The notes under the pieces are model-generated. The model had not been told where the DNA came from. It saw only the letters and a list, made by a program, of their open reading frames with translations, and did not search any database. A stretch of 29,582 nt of DNA from JBBRQP01 sp038226175 (GTDB lineage: Bacteria; Cyanobacteriota; Cyanobacteriia; Gloeobacterales; Anthocerotibacteraceae), in the NCBI GenBank assembly GCA_038226175.1, contig JBBRQP010000033.1, positions 1 through 29,582 of the forward strand, in the 5' to 3' direction. Positions 1 to 7,549 of the stretch are shown piece after piece; position 1 is the stretch's first letter, and each line of letters starts with the position of its first letter. Made by a program: the position numbers and the translations under genes.

Positions 1-109
1 ACCAAATAATTTGCAGGTGGGTGCGTTCCACCCCGTCCGTTGCTTGGCGGTAGCGCTTTTCTAATTCTTCCACACTCAGGTGGTTCACAAGACTAAGGTT
101 CTTTACCAT
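1..109 (-). CDS. IS630-type transposase, N-terminal part (cut by window edge)
   Basis: Only the first 36 codons lie in the window; the gene runs off the left edge. The start ATG is at 109-107 and the peptide begins MVKNLSLVNHLSVEELEKRY, continuing with an Arg/Gln-rich helix and ending in LQIIW. The pattern HLSVEELEKRYRQA followed by HLQIIWLL is, from family knowledge, typical of the first helix-turn-helix of IS630-superfamily transposases (a DDE enzyme that inserts at TA dinucleotides). No catalytic residues are visible. The neighbouring broken gene at 118-325 ends where this element appears to begin, which fits an insertion. It could also be another helix-turn-helix protein of similar start. 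Confidence 0.6.
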   Translation of the reverse strand, partial: MVKNLSLVNHLSVEELEKRYRQATDGVERTHLQIIW

Positions 110-112
110 ACC

Positions 113-144
113 TTATTCTATAAGCGGAAAGTGTATAAGAATAA
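113..144. repeat. Imperfect inverted repeat at the presumed IS630 end
   Basis: TTATTCTATA (113-122) and TATAAGAATAA (134-144) are near-perfect inverted copies with one extra base in the second arm, separated by 11 bases. The repeat lies just upstream of the transposase start and overlaps the last codons of the truncated gene, so it may include the element's terminal repeat. The other end is outside the window, so this is not proven. Confidence 0.35.
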
Positions 145-325
145 AGCTCTGAGAGCCACCTTGCGGTCAGTGCCAACCCAAAAAGTTAAACCCTCCTGCA
201 AGTGAGCTGTAAAGACTGCCTCCCGACTAAGTTTATGTAAAGCTGGTTTAGAAGATTGAGACTCAGTCTTCTTACTTTTCTTCACCAAGTCTCAAACCCT
301 TATGTAGTTCGTCGATTGAATTCAC
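118..325 (-). pseudogene. Frameshifted small gene truncated at the IS630 end
   Basis: A GTG start at 325 follows a good ribosome-binding site (AGGAG, 6 bases upstream) and opens a 17-codon frame (MNSIDELHKGLRLGEEK) that stops at 272-274. In the -1/+2 register the text continues plausibly from about 285 as KSKKTESQSSKPALHKLSRE and ends with a Thr-Asp-Arg-Lys-Val-Ala-Leu-Arg stretch before a stop at 118-120. The two pieces join across an A-rich run (GAAGAAAAGTAAG), a common place for an indel. The last residues (LYTFRL) probably come from the IS end. A short inverted repeat just upstream could be an operator. I do not recognise the family. It could instead be two tiny overlapping genes (GTG at 325 and GTG at 285). 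From 326 to 551 I see no other gene. Confidence 0.4.
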
Positions 326-338
326 AAGACACTCCTAT

Positions 339-355
339 GTACAGGCTTACTGTAC
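339..355. promoter_or_regulatory. Perfect inverted repeat GTACAG-N5-CTGTAC
   Basis: The 6-base arms are perfect (339-344 and 350-355). It sits a few bases upstream of the Shine-Dalgarno of the broken gene starting at 325, a place typical of an autoregulatory operator. Read on the plus strand it is followed by GTTTT, so a weak terminator hairpin is an alternative. The spacing does not fit the cyanobacterial LexA box as I know it. Confidence 0.35.
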
Positions 356-551
356 GTTTTAAGATTAACAAATCAGCCCATTTCCGTTAAGAACACAGCC
401 TTAGGGCAGGGGTTGGGAGCCGATTATTCAAACGGAAACCGTGCTAGACGGCATAACTCGCCTTGATCCACATCAGCAATACCTATCACAAGCACAGCTC
501 GCTATAAGAAGAGAGCGGGCTGTTGACCGATTTTTTGTAACGACAGGTAGA

Positions 552-1376
552 CTAATCAACGGCATGAGCATAACGGTTATACAAAAAATCGAGCGCATGG
601 TTACGCAACTGATAGTACGCAGGGTCTTCCATGATCCGGGTACGGTCTCGGGGACGTGCAAAGGGAATAGTCAAGACTTCTCCGATTTGAGCCGCGGGTC
701 CATTGGTCATCATTACCAGTCGGTCTGCCAAAAAGAGGGCTTCATCAATATCATGGGTAATCATCAACACCGTACTGCGGACATCCTGCCAGATCTTAAG
801 TAACTCCTCTTGTAATTCCTGTTTCGTGATCGCATCAAGTGCGCCAAAGGGTTCGTCAAGAATGAGTACCTCTGGACGAATGGCTAAGGCGCGCGCAATA
901 GAGACCCGTTGTTTCATCCCGCCAGACAGCTGGCCTGGTTTTTTATGACCCGCATCAGCCAGACCTACTAGAGCGAGGTTTTCTTGAGCAATAGCGGTTT
1001 TTTGGGCATGAGTTTTAGTGGTATGAACCGAGTCTACCGCTAAATAAATATTTTCGAGCGCCGTCAGCCAAGGCAAGAGCGCGTAGCCCTGAAATACCAC
1101 CATCCGGTCAGGGCCTGGTTCGGTGATAGTCTGGTTGCGTAGACGGACTGTGCCCTCAGTGGGGGTCTGAAATCCCGCAATCATATTAAGCAAGGTCGTC
1201 TTACCACAACCAGAGTGGCCGATCAGACAGATAAATTCACCCTCTTGGACACTCAAGTTGACATCCTGAAGTACCGTATAGGAACCTTGGGCGGTGGGAT
1301 AAACTTTAGAGACGCCTTCGATAGCCAAAAAAGGTGTGGTGATAGCATTCACAGACGATTGGGCAGTAGTGGTCAT
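552..1376 (-). CDS. nrtD: NrtD/CmpD-type ABC transporter ATPase
   Basis: A 274-residue cytoplasmic ATPase that would pair with the NrtC ATPase domain to power nitrate (or bicarbonate) import through NrtB. Visible motifs are Walker A GHSGCGKTT (53-61), Q-loop in VVFQGYALLPW, ABC signature LSGGMKQR (150-157), Walker B LILDEP (171-176) and the D-loop/H-loop segment ending MITHDIDEA. This single-domain form, lacking the C-terminal binding domain, distinguishes NrtD from NrtC. I chose ATG 1376 because GGAG lies about 11 bases upstream; an in-frame ATG at 1406 would overlap the end of nrtC and lacks such a site. It is the last gene of a five-gene operon. I see no strong terminator downstream. CmpD is the alternative name if the substrate is bicarbonate. 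Confidence 0.9.
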   Translation of the reverse strand: MTTTAQSSVNAITTPFLAIEGVSKVYPTAQGSYTVLQDVNLSVQEGEFICLIGHSGCGKTTLLNMIAGFQTPTEGTVRLRNQTITEPGPDRMVVFQGYALLPWLTALENIYLAVDSVHTTKTHAQKTAIAQENLALVGLADAGHKKPGQLSGGMKQRVSIARALAIRPEVLILDEPFGALDAITKQELQEELLKIWQDVRSTVLMITHDIDEALFLADRLVMMTNGPAAQIGEVLTIPFARPRDRTRIMEDPAYYQLRNHALDFLYNRYAHAVD

Positions 1377-1398
1377 GGTTAAGACTCCGAGCGGTAGA

Positions 1399-3408
1399 TT
1401 AGGCATTGACTAAGGATTGGACTGTGGGATTGGGAAGTACCACATCGGCGATATAAATTTCATGCTTCACCGGTAGGCTATTGAGGTAAGCAATCGGGTC
1501 ATCGCTATTGAAAGCCACGCCATCAAAAAGTTGGATGGAGCTACGTCGATAGCTGACATCTAGCCCTAATTCACGCGCCGCTGTACTGTAATCATTGACT
1601 CGGCAAACCCGCTCTAATACTTCTACCCAATTGCGAGGAAAAGGTACGTTTCCCCAACGCGCCATCTGGGTCATGATCCAAAGTTGCTCGGTGCGACTCG
1701 GACGGTTGAGCCCGGGCCCATAAAATTGATGATGGGCGTACTGATGGGCTTGGCTACCCAAAGCACTAAGCGCAGGATCATTCTCTGAGAACTGGATGTA
1801 GTGCGGATCAGTAGCCAAATAAGCACTTTGGCAGAGAATTTGGCGGATCTCCTCGGCATGATCAGGCTCAGCGCAGTATTGACAGGCTTCCAAAAGAGCC
1901 TTGATCAAAGCAAGATGGGTATTGGGATAGGCCAAAGCCCAGGCTTCACTAACCCCGAGTACTTTGCCAGGATGCCCCAGCCAGATATCGAGATCCGTCG
2001 CCATGGTATAACCGCTACCTTCTAAATTGGCACGGATATTCCAAGGCTCACCGACGCAGTAGCCGTCGATATTCCCGGACTGGAGGTTAGAAACCATTTG
2101 CGCTGGGGGAATCACGGTCAAATTCACATCGTGATCCGGGTCAATGCCTCCGGCGGCGAGCCAATAGCGCAATAGCAAATTGTGCATTGAGGCCGGATGC
2201 ACCATGCCGAGGGTATGGCGTTGATTAGGTGTAGCTTGCAGATAGTCCCGAAAATCCTGCAAGGTATGAACGCCCTGTTCCTGAAAGCGTTTGGCTAGGG
2301 TGATGGCATTACCATTACGCGAGAGGGTCAGCGAAGTGACCACGGGTAGGGGTTTATTATCAACGCCGCCTAGGGTAAACCAAAGGGGCATCCCCGCTGG
2401 CATCTGGGCTGCATCTAGGAAGCCTCCTACCATACCATCGGTCACTGCCCGCCAATTAGGCTCACGCACGAGGGTTACCTCATCGAGGCCATGCTTCGCA
2501 AAAAAACCTTTTTCCTGAGCAATAACCAAGGGCGCACAGGCCGTCAAAGGTAAATAGCCAATATCAAGATTGACTTTCTCTAAACCATGACGAGCAATGG
2601 CACCCTGCTGACGCGCCCGCATTTTTTTGACGCGCTTTTGTTGATCAAGAAAGTAGAGAATCTCACTACGCAAACTGTAATAACTGGGATGATTAACCAC
2701 TTCGAGGCGTTTACGAGGGCGCGGGATTGGCACTTCTAGGATTTGCCCGATTTTGGACGCGGGGCCGTTGGTAAGCATCACCACCCGGTCAGACAGCAAA
2801 AGAGCTTCATCGACATCATGGGTAACCATCAGGCACGTGGCCTGGGTTTGCTCACAAATTTGCATCAGTTGTTCTTGTAAATTGCCCCGCGTCAGGGCAT
2901 CTAATGCCCCAAAAGGCTCGTCGAGTAGGAGCAACTTAGGCCGAATCGCCAAAGCCCGAGCAATAGCTACCCGCTGTTTCATACCACCAGAAAGCTGATC
3001 TGGGCGTTTGTCAGCAGCGGCCTTAAGGCCGACAAGGGTAATATGTTCGAGAATCACCTGTTGACGCTCTTCTTTAGATAGCGTAACCAAAACCTCGTCG
3101 ACGGCGAGGGCAATATTTTCATAGACCGTCAGCCAAGGTAGTAGCGAATAATTTTGGAACACAACCATGCGGTCGGGTCCCGGTTGGGTGATCGTCTGTC
3201 CTGAGAGCACCGCCACACCCTGGGTTGGATTATCTAGTCCGGCAACGATATTAAGCAGGGTTGATTTACCACAGCCGGAGTGACCGACCAGGGAGATAAA
3301 TTCACCTTTCTGAATCGTGAGACCGATGTTTTTGAGGGCAACATAGGTACTGCCATCGGGGAGAAAGAAAACTTTATCCACACCTTCAATTTCAACAAAA
3401 GCCGTCAT
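1399..3408 (-). CDS. nrtC: NrtC/CmpC-type ATPase fused to a solute-binding domain
   Basis: A 669-residue fusion. Residues 1 to about 250 form an ABC ATPase with Walker A GHSGCGKST (42-50), signature LSGGMKQR (139-146) and Walker B LLLLDEP (159-165). From about residue 275 to the end runs an NrtA-like substrate-binding domain (NLDIGYLPLTACAPLVIA, then RYWLAAGGIDPD, then YCVGEPW) with no export signal, so it stays in the cytoplasm. In NrtC this domain is known to take part in regulatory inhibition of nitrate uptake by ammonium; in CmpC its ligand is less clear. Start ATG 3408 has GAGG 8 bases upstream; the TTG six bases earlier is too close to it. The nrtD start lies 23 bases downstream. The length fits the family. 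Confidence 0.92.
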   Translation of the reverse strand: MTAFVEIEGVDKVFFLPDGSTYVALKNIGLTIQKGEFISLVGHSGCGKSTLLNIVAGLDNPTQGVAVLSGQTITQPGPDRMVVFQNYSLLPWLTVYENIALAVDEVLVTLSKEERQQVILEHITLVGLKAAADKRPDQLSGGMKQRVAIARALAIRPKLLLLDEPFGALDALTRGNLQEQLMQICEQTQATCLMVTHDVDEALLLSDRVVMLTNGPASKIGQILEVPIPRPRKRLEVVNHPSYYSLRSEILYFLDQQKRVKKMRARQQGAIARHGLEKVNLDIGYLPLTACAPLVIAQEKGFFAKHGLDEVTLVREPNWRAVTDGMVGGFLDAAQMPAGMPLWFTLGGVDNKPLPVVTSLTLSRNGNAITLAKRFQEQGVHTLQDFRDYLQATPNQRHTLGMVHPASMHNLLLRYWLAAGGIDPDHDVNLTVIPPAQMVSNLQSGNIDGYCVGEPWNIRANLEGSGYTMATDLDIWLGHPGKVLGVSEAWALAYPNTHLALIKALLEACQYCAEPDHAEEIRQILCQSAYLATDPHYIQFSENDPALSALGSQAHQYAHHQFYGPGLNRPSRTEQLWIMTQMARWGNVPFPRNWVEVLERVCRVNDYSTAARELGLDVSYRRSSIQLFDGVAFNSDDPIAYLNSLPVKHEIYIADVVLPNPTVQSLVNA

Positions 3409-3496
3409 GATCAATTCCTCTCATTAGGGGCAGGCATTTTTTAGGAACGCCCCCTCACACAAGGCGCAGGAGAGGGCAGCTTGGGCCAGATTGGAT

Positions 3497-4201
3497 TTAG
3501 GTAAAAAGTGTGACTTCACCGCTATCTAAGTCATAGCGACCCCCGACAACTTTGACCTTTGAGGCTTCCACCAATTTGCCGATAATCGGCTGAGAAAGTT
3601 TGAGCCGCTCGACCTGACGCAGGACATTGGCCTTGATCGCATTCTCCACGAGATCGCCTGGTTGGTCTTTGACCTGTTCAACAGCAGGACGAATAGCTTC
3701 GACAAAATCAGCTAAGTGACCCGGAAAAGCCTTGCCGTCTTTGACTGCCGCTACAGCGGCTTGAACTGCACCACAGCGTTCGTGACCCAGTACAAAAATG
3801 AGAGGAGCTCCTAGACCCTGCGTCGCAAACTCAATGCTGCCTAAGAGGTTGTCATCAATGAAGTTGCCCGCGACACGGGTCACAAAAAGGTCACCAAAGC
3901 CTTGGTCAAAAATCAACTCACCAGGCACCCGGGAATCAGCACAACTCAGTAAAACCGCAAAGGGATTTTGACCCTTTGCCACTTCTTGAATCCGAGTCAG
4001 CGTCCGGTCTACACCGATAGCTTTTCCGCTGATAAACCGCTTATTACCTTCCATCAGGCGCGTGAGCGCTTGATCGGCGGTTAGGGTAGTGGCGGCAGTG
4101 GTGGCTGGGGCATGTCCCAAATAGCTACCACCTATCAGTCCCAAACCAGTAAACTTCAACAGATTGCGACGGGAAAAATAACTTGATGGTGTTTTAGGCA
4201 T
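3497..4201 (-). CDS. Exported beta-class carbonic anhydrase
   Basis: A 234-residue beta-carbonic anhydrase interconverting CO2 and bicarbonate. Zinc ligands are visible as Cys87 in SCADSR, His140 and Cys143 in GHERC; Asp89 and Arg91 form the catalytic dyad. The N-terminus has a twin-arginine-like signal (SRRNLLKF, residues 10-17) followed by a hydrophobic stretch and Ala-rich cleavage region, so the enzyme should act in the periplasm or on the membrane, like the EcaB type of other cyanobacteria. AGGAG lies 6 bases before ATG 4201. It sits between nrtB and nrtC in one transcription unit, 88 bases before nrtC. That position hints that the transporter handles bicarbonate, or that nitrate and carbon uptake are co-expressed. 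The Tat assignment is an inference. Confidence 0.93.
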   Translation of the reverse strand: MPKTPSSYFSRRNLLKFTGLGLIGGSYLGHAPATTAATTLTADQALTRLMEGNKRFISGKAIGVDRTLTRIQEVAKGQNPFAVLLSCADSRVPGELIFDQGFGDLFVTRVAGNFIDDNLLGSIEFATQGLGAPLIFVLGHERCGAVQAAVAAVKDGKAFPGHLADFVEAIRPAVEQVKDQPGDLVENAIKANVLRQVERLKLSQPIIGKLVEASKVKVVGGRYDLDSGEVTLFT

Positions 4202-4233
4202 CAGATTCTCCTAATGTGTGGTGAATTAAAACT

Positions 4234-5058
4234 CTACATCGGGCCGATGATCAATTTGCCAACCCAACTCACTAAGCGATCTAGGGCTAAACCCACTAGG
4301 CCGACATAGAAGAGAGCAAGCACAATATCGCTAATCTTGGCGGCATTGTAGGCATCCCAGATAAAAAAACCGATACCCACACCGCCAATCAGCATTTCAG
4401 CAGCAACAATCGCCAGCCAAGATAGCCCAACCCCGATCCGTAAGCCCGTAAAAATATAAGGCAGTGCGGAAGGTAAGAGAATCTTGAAGAAATACTTGAC
4501 CTTAGATAAGCGCAACACCCGAGCGACGTTGTTGTAGTCAGCGGGGATCTGCTGAACACCGACAGCAGTATTGATTACGATCGGCCAAATCGCGGTGATA
4601 AAGATCACGAACAGAGCAGCAGGTTCAGATTTTTGAATCGCAGCGAGCGCAATCGGTAGCCAAGCTAGGGGCGGAATCGTCCGCAAAATCTGGAACAGGG
4701 GATCAAAGGCGGCATAGATCAAAGGACTTGCACCAATGGCAATACCCAGCGCGATACCGACAATAGCTGCTAATGAAAAGCCGATGGCAACCCGCTTGAG
4801 GCTCGCTGTAATCTGCCAAAACAGCCCTTGGTCAGTGCCAGTTCCCTGATAAAACGGGTCAATAATCAGACCCCAGGTATCGGTCACCACCTTGATTGGA
4901 CCGGGCATAATCGATTCGGGACTAGCCGTTAGGATTTGCCAAACCCCGAGGAAAAGTGCGATGCCCACGACAGGAGCAAATATTTTTGGTAAATCTTTGG
5001 TTGCAGGCAAGGTAAAGCGCATCGTGGGTAAAGATTTCTTAGGTAAGCTGACAGTCAT
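4234..5058 (-). CDS. nrtB: NrtB/CmpB-type ABC transporter permease
   Basis: A 274-residue inner-membrane permease of the BPD_transp_1 family (NrtB/SsuC/TauC group). About six hydrophobic segments can be read, starting with IFAPVVGIALFLGVWQI (near residues 24-42). The cytoplasmic EAA-like loop that contacts the ATPase can be read around residues 165-190. ATG 5058 follows AGGAA five bases upstream. The gene lies 24 bases after the binding-protein gene and 32 bases before the carbonic anhydrase gene, so it is translated as part of the same operon. The permease sequence alone does not tell nitrate from bicarbonate transporters. Confidence 0.92.
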   Translation of the reverse strand: MTVSLPKKSLPTMRFTLPATKDLPKIFAPVVGIALFLGVWQILTASPESIMPGPIKVVTDTWGLIIDPFYQGTGTDQGLFWQITASLKRVAIGFSLAAIVGIALGIAIGASPLIYAAFDPLFQILRTIPPLAWLPIALAAIQKSEPAALFVIFITAIWPIVINTAVGVQQIPADYNNVARVLRLSKVKYFFKILLPSALPYIFTGLRIGVGLSWLAIVAAEMLIGGVGIGFFIWDAYNAAKISDIVLALFYVGLVGLALDRLVSWVGKLIIGPM

Positions 5059-5082
5059 GGTAGGTAGTTCCTAAGAGGTGGA

Positions 5083-6399
5083 TTAGACAGAAACGCGCTT
5101 GATCTCGAGGTTCTTGAGGTAGGCCACAGGATTATTCATGTTAAATTTGAGGCCATCAAAAAACACTTCATCGCGGACAATCTTTTTGGGAATATCGCTT
5201 GCGGGAATACTGGCGAGCTTGGCGGCAGCGCGCCAAATATCTTGGCGATTAACCTCAGTGACGACTTTACGGATCGCATCAAAGTTAGGTGGCAAGAAAC
5301 CCCAGCGGATATTCTCGGTCAAAAACCAAAGGTCAGCATTTTCAAAGGGATAGGAAGCATTAGCTTTCCAGAAGCGCATGATGTAGGGACTATTTTTGAC
5401 TACAGGACGACCATCACCGTAGTCCACCAGTCCGGTCAGGCGGATCATGTCCGTTGCTGGGACGTTGGCATAGGCGCGCTGGGAGAGGATGGTCATCAAA
5501 TCGTCACGGTTCTCAGGCTGGTCACACCAACGCTGAGCATCTTGAATGGCAGCAACCACAGCCTGAGCCGTCTTAGGATTTTTGCTGACCCAATCTGCTC
5601 GCATCGTGAGGGCTTTCTCAGGATGGTCTTTCCAGAGTTCACCACTGACAAAGGCGGTATAGCCAATCTTTTCGGTGATGGCGCGATTATGCCAAGGGTC
5701 TCCGACACAGAAGCCTGAGAGATTACCTACTTTCATGTTGGCGACCAGTTGTGGCCCAGGTACGATCAGGCTTTCTATGTCCTTGTCGGGATCAATGCCG
5801 CCAGCCGCCAGCCAGTAACGCATCATCAGGTCACTAGTACCGCCCTTGAAGGTGCTAGCAAACTTATACTTTTCGCCTTTGGCCTTAGCTTTTAGGACTT
5901 TGGCTTTAATTACGGAGCTATCAAGGCGCGGGTCTTCAGCCCGAAATTCATTAGAGACGGTAATGCCCTGACCATTGATGTTGAGCTGCAACGGCACGAC
6001 CATCGGAATTTTTTTGTTGCCTTTGGTCACAGCCCCTAAGGCCATCAAAAATGGCATCGGTCGAAGCACCATCGCAATATCCAGTCCACCGCCATTAGAT
6101 CCAAGCTCAAGGTTGTCACGGGTCACGCCCCAGGAAGGCTGCTTGGCAATTTCAGCATCCTTGAGGCCATATTTTGCAAAAAATCCTTTTTCTTTGGCAA
6201 TAATAATGGGGGAGGCATCGGTCTGACCCACAAAACCAATTTTGACCGCTGTGGTCTCGGGGGTGTCAGCTGCGCCGACATAACCGGGCTGTAGTAAAGA
6301 ACCCGCCGTCAAGGCAGCGGCTGTTGAGAAGATAAATCCTCGACGCGATAAGCCTGGACTATTGTGACAAGTAGGCGATTCAAGCGGTTTATCAGACAT
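5083..6399 (-). CDS. nrtA: NrtA/CmpA-type substrate-binding protein
   Basis: A 438-residue periplasmic binding protein that captures nitrate or bicarbonate. The N-terminus carries LSRRGFIFS (18-26), a twin-arginine-like signal, then a hydrophobic run ending near GAAD (42-45). I see no lipobox cysteine, unlike the lipoprotein form often described for NrtA. Mature-domain landmarks are Trp90, Gln144, RYWLAAGGIDPD (194-205) and GDPW (233-236). Lys257 in GELWKDHPEK appears to align with the nitrate-contacting Lys269 of Synechocystis NrtA, which I recall is Glu270 in CmpA; that favours nitrate. Ser189 lies where the paralogous NrtC domain has His. GGAGG lies 7 bases before ATG 6399. The carbonic anhydrase in the operon argues the other way, so the substrate stays open. 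Confidence 0.88.
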   Translation of the reverse strand: MSDKPLESPTCHNSPGLSRRGFIFSTAAALTAGSLLQPGYVGAADTPETTAVKIGFVGQTDASPIIIAKEKGFFAKYGLKDAEIAKQPSWGVTRDNLELGSNGGGLDIAMVLRPMPFLMALGAVTKGNKKIPMVVPLQLNINGQGITVSNEFRAEDPRLDSSVIKAKVLKAKAKGEKYKFASTFKGGTSDLMMRYWLAAGGIDPDKDIESLIVPGPQLVANMKVGNLSGFCVGDPWHNRAITEKIGYTAFVSGELWKDHPEKALTMRADWVSKNPKTAQAVVAAIQDAQRWCDQPENRDDLMTILSQRAYANVPATDMIRLTGLVDYGDGRPVVKNSPYIMRFWKANASYPFENADLWFLTENIRWGFLPPNFDAIRKVVTEVNRQDIWRAAAKLASIPASDIPKKIVRDEVFFDGLKFNMNNPVAYLKNLEIKRVSV

Positions 6400-6445
6400 G
6401 CAAAGACCTCCGTAGCTGCTTGCCCTGATGATATACGCGAAAATT

Positions 6446-6495
6446 GATAGATAAAAGTAGATGTTTTTAATAAAAATTATAGATTTTTATCTATC
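6446..6495. promoter_or_regulatory. Inverted repeat in the nrtA/cmpA promoter region
   Basis: Two perfect 11-base arms, GATAGATAAAA (6446-6456) and TTTTATCTATC (6485-6495), flank a 28-base AT-rich core that contains TTTTTAATAAAAATTATAG. On the minus strand the core offers a TATAAT-like hexamer about 85 bases before the nrtA start. LysR-type regulators of this transporter family (CmpR, NtcB) bind dyad AT-rich sites, so an operator is plausible. I find no GTA-N8-TAC NtcA box between 6400 and 6520. The rest of 6400-6725 shows no gene I can support. Confidence 0.5.
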
Positions 6496-6725
6496 CTAGA
6501 GCCACCATATCCGAGATGCCAGCCCTGTTCCGAGCAAAAGCGGCTAGACCAACACTTATCCGTGGAATAGCCTGTTCAGCTAACTTTCTGGTGGCACTCA
6601 TACTGCTTAGGTTAAATCAGCAGATAACTTGTACAATTCCTGCTAATTGGTTGTCCTCTTCCTCAAGAAAGATGAAATACCTAATACAGACAGATACATT
6701 AGGGTTACTTCCTCGGAGTATTATT

Positions 6726-6911
6726 ATGGCTCGCCACACCACCAAGAAAATCAACACCAACATCAATCCTCCTGCTGATGCTACCGAGGATTCGGGAGAC
6801 TACATCACGCTACCCGAACATGCCACTACTGCTGATGCCCATTACACTGGTTATCTCAATCCTTTCAGCTCTAAACCTGATGAAGATGAAGAAGAGAAAC
6901 CAGCCCAATAG
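6726..6911 (+). CDS. Small acidic protein of unknown function
   Basis: A 61-residue frame starting MARHTTKKINTNINPPAD and ending in an acidic tail (PDEDEEEKPAQ). The start at 6726 is chosen because CGGAG sits 7 bases upstream; a longer in-frame reading from 6516 has no ribosome-binding site and looks non-coding. There are no hydrophobic segments and few cysteines, so the product should be soluble and probably disordered. I do not recognise a family. It lies divergent from the nrt operon and about 340 bases before the next gene. The clear Shine-Dalgarno and compositional bias support a real gene, but this is modest evidence. Confidence 0.5.
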   Translation: MARHTTKKINTNINPPADATEDSGDYITLPEHATTADAHYTGYLNPFSSKPDEDEEEKPAQ

Positions 6912-7250
6912 CAGTAGATGGTCATCGCAAAAAAAAACATGAGCGTAGTTTGAGCCGGGATAACCGAAATCAGTACAGTGCGCTTTGGAAACTATGCCAA
7001 AGCGCGGTTGTGGTAGTAAAAGTTTGTTGCAGTGTAAAGCAAAGTCAGCAATTGAGAAAGTACTCTTATGTCCTTTAAAAAATCAGAATCTTCGCTCTAA
7101 ACAAGAATTTCACATGTTGATGAAGCAATCTTCAGTGCGGCTCAAAGCTGCCAGATTATTAAGTAGGAAACTACTTAACGCAAATGTTATCCTCAACACA
7201 AAGTTATTAGGGCAGTGCGCTTACAGTAGTGCAAATTCCACGGAATATTT
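6912..7250. other. Intergenic stretch with two perfect hairpins
   Basis: No convincing gene is seen; an open frame at 6985-7323 is Lys/Leu/Ser-rich, lacks a ribosome-binding site and runs into the next gene. The stretch contains GCGCTTTGG (6980-6988) paired with CCAAAGCGC (6997-7005), loop of 8. It also contains TTAAGTAG (7159-7166), a GAAA tetraloop, and CTACTTAA (7171-7178). Neither is followed by a strong T run, so they may be RNA structures or protein sites rather than terminators. Confidence 0.4.
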
Positions 7251-7505
7251 ATGGCAAACTTACCCGCATTTCTGTTTAAAACCTTCCAAAATCCAGAGGA
7301 AGCGGCTCAGGGTCGTAACGTGACCTACACACCGACTGCCAACATCGCCGACTGGTTACTTGCAGCCAGTGGCGACGCTCACTGTGCTGAACTCGTTTAT
7401 AGTGCTTGTCTTCAAGCCTACTTCTATCGTTGCGAAGACCCCCAAGACCGGGCAGTGCAAGAAGAATTCGGTTTGGTGCTACAGCCGAGTCGCGCCCGCT
7501 ACTAA
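7251..7505 (+). CDS. Small protein of unknown function
   Basis: An 84-residue frame beginning MANLPAFLFKTFQNPEEAAQ and ending LQPSRARY. A weak CGGA lies 8 bases before the ATG. The middle carries WLLAASGDAHCAELVYSA and a second cysteine in YRCEDPQD; no signal peptide or membrane helix is evident. The composition is that of a normal soluble cyanobacterial protein rather than a chance frame, and it is followed one base after its stop by a strong hairpin shared with the convergent fasciclin gene. I do not recognise the family and assign no function. Confidence 0.6.
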   Translation: MANLPAFLFKTFQNPEEAAQGRNVTYTPTANIADWLLAASGDAHCAELVYSACLQAYFYRCEDPQDRAVQEEFGLVLQPSRARY

Positions 7506-7506
7506 A

Positions 7507-7532
7507 ATGCACCTACCACAGGGTAGGTGCAT
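7507..7532. terminator. Hairpin between convergent genes
   Basis: ATGCACCTACC (7507-7517) and GGTAGGTGCAT (7522-7532) form a perfect 11-bp stem with a 4-base loop. It lies between the stop of the gene at 7251-7505 and the stop of the convergent fasciclin gene (7550), so it likely ends transcription from both sides. The T tracts are poor on either strand. Confidence 0.7.
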
Positions 7533-7549
7533 CGTGCTCAAAGAACCTA

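Noticed and set aside
441..803. Plus-strand open frame over the 3' part of nrtD
   Set aside because: Antisense to a gene with clear ABC ATPase motifs, no ribosome-binding site, arginine/isoleucine-rich random text.
6400..6520. NtcA box for the nrt operon
   Set aside because: No GTA-N8-TAC found on reading both strands of this stretch.
6985..7323. 112-codon plus-strand frame
   Set aside because: Lys/Leu/Ser-rich with no domain or ribosome-binding site, and it runs into the better supported gene at 7251.
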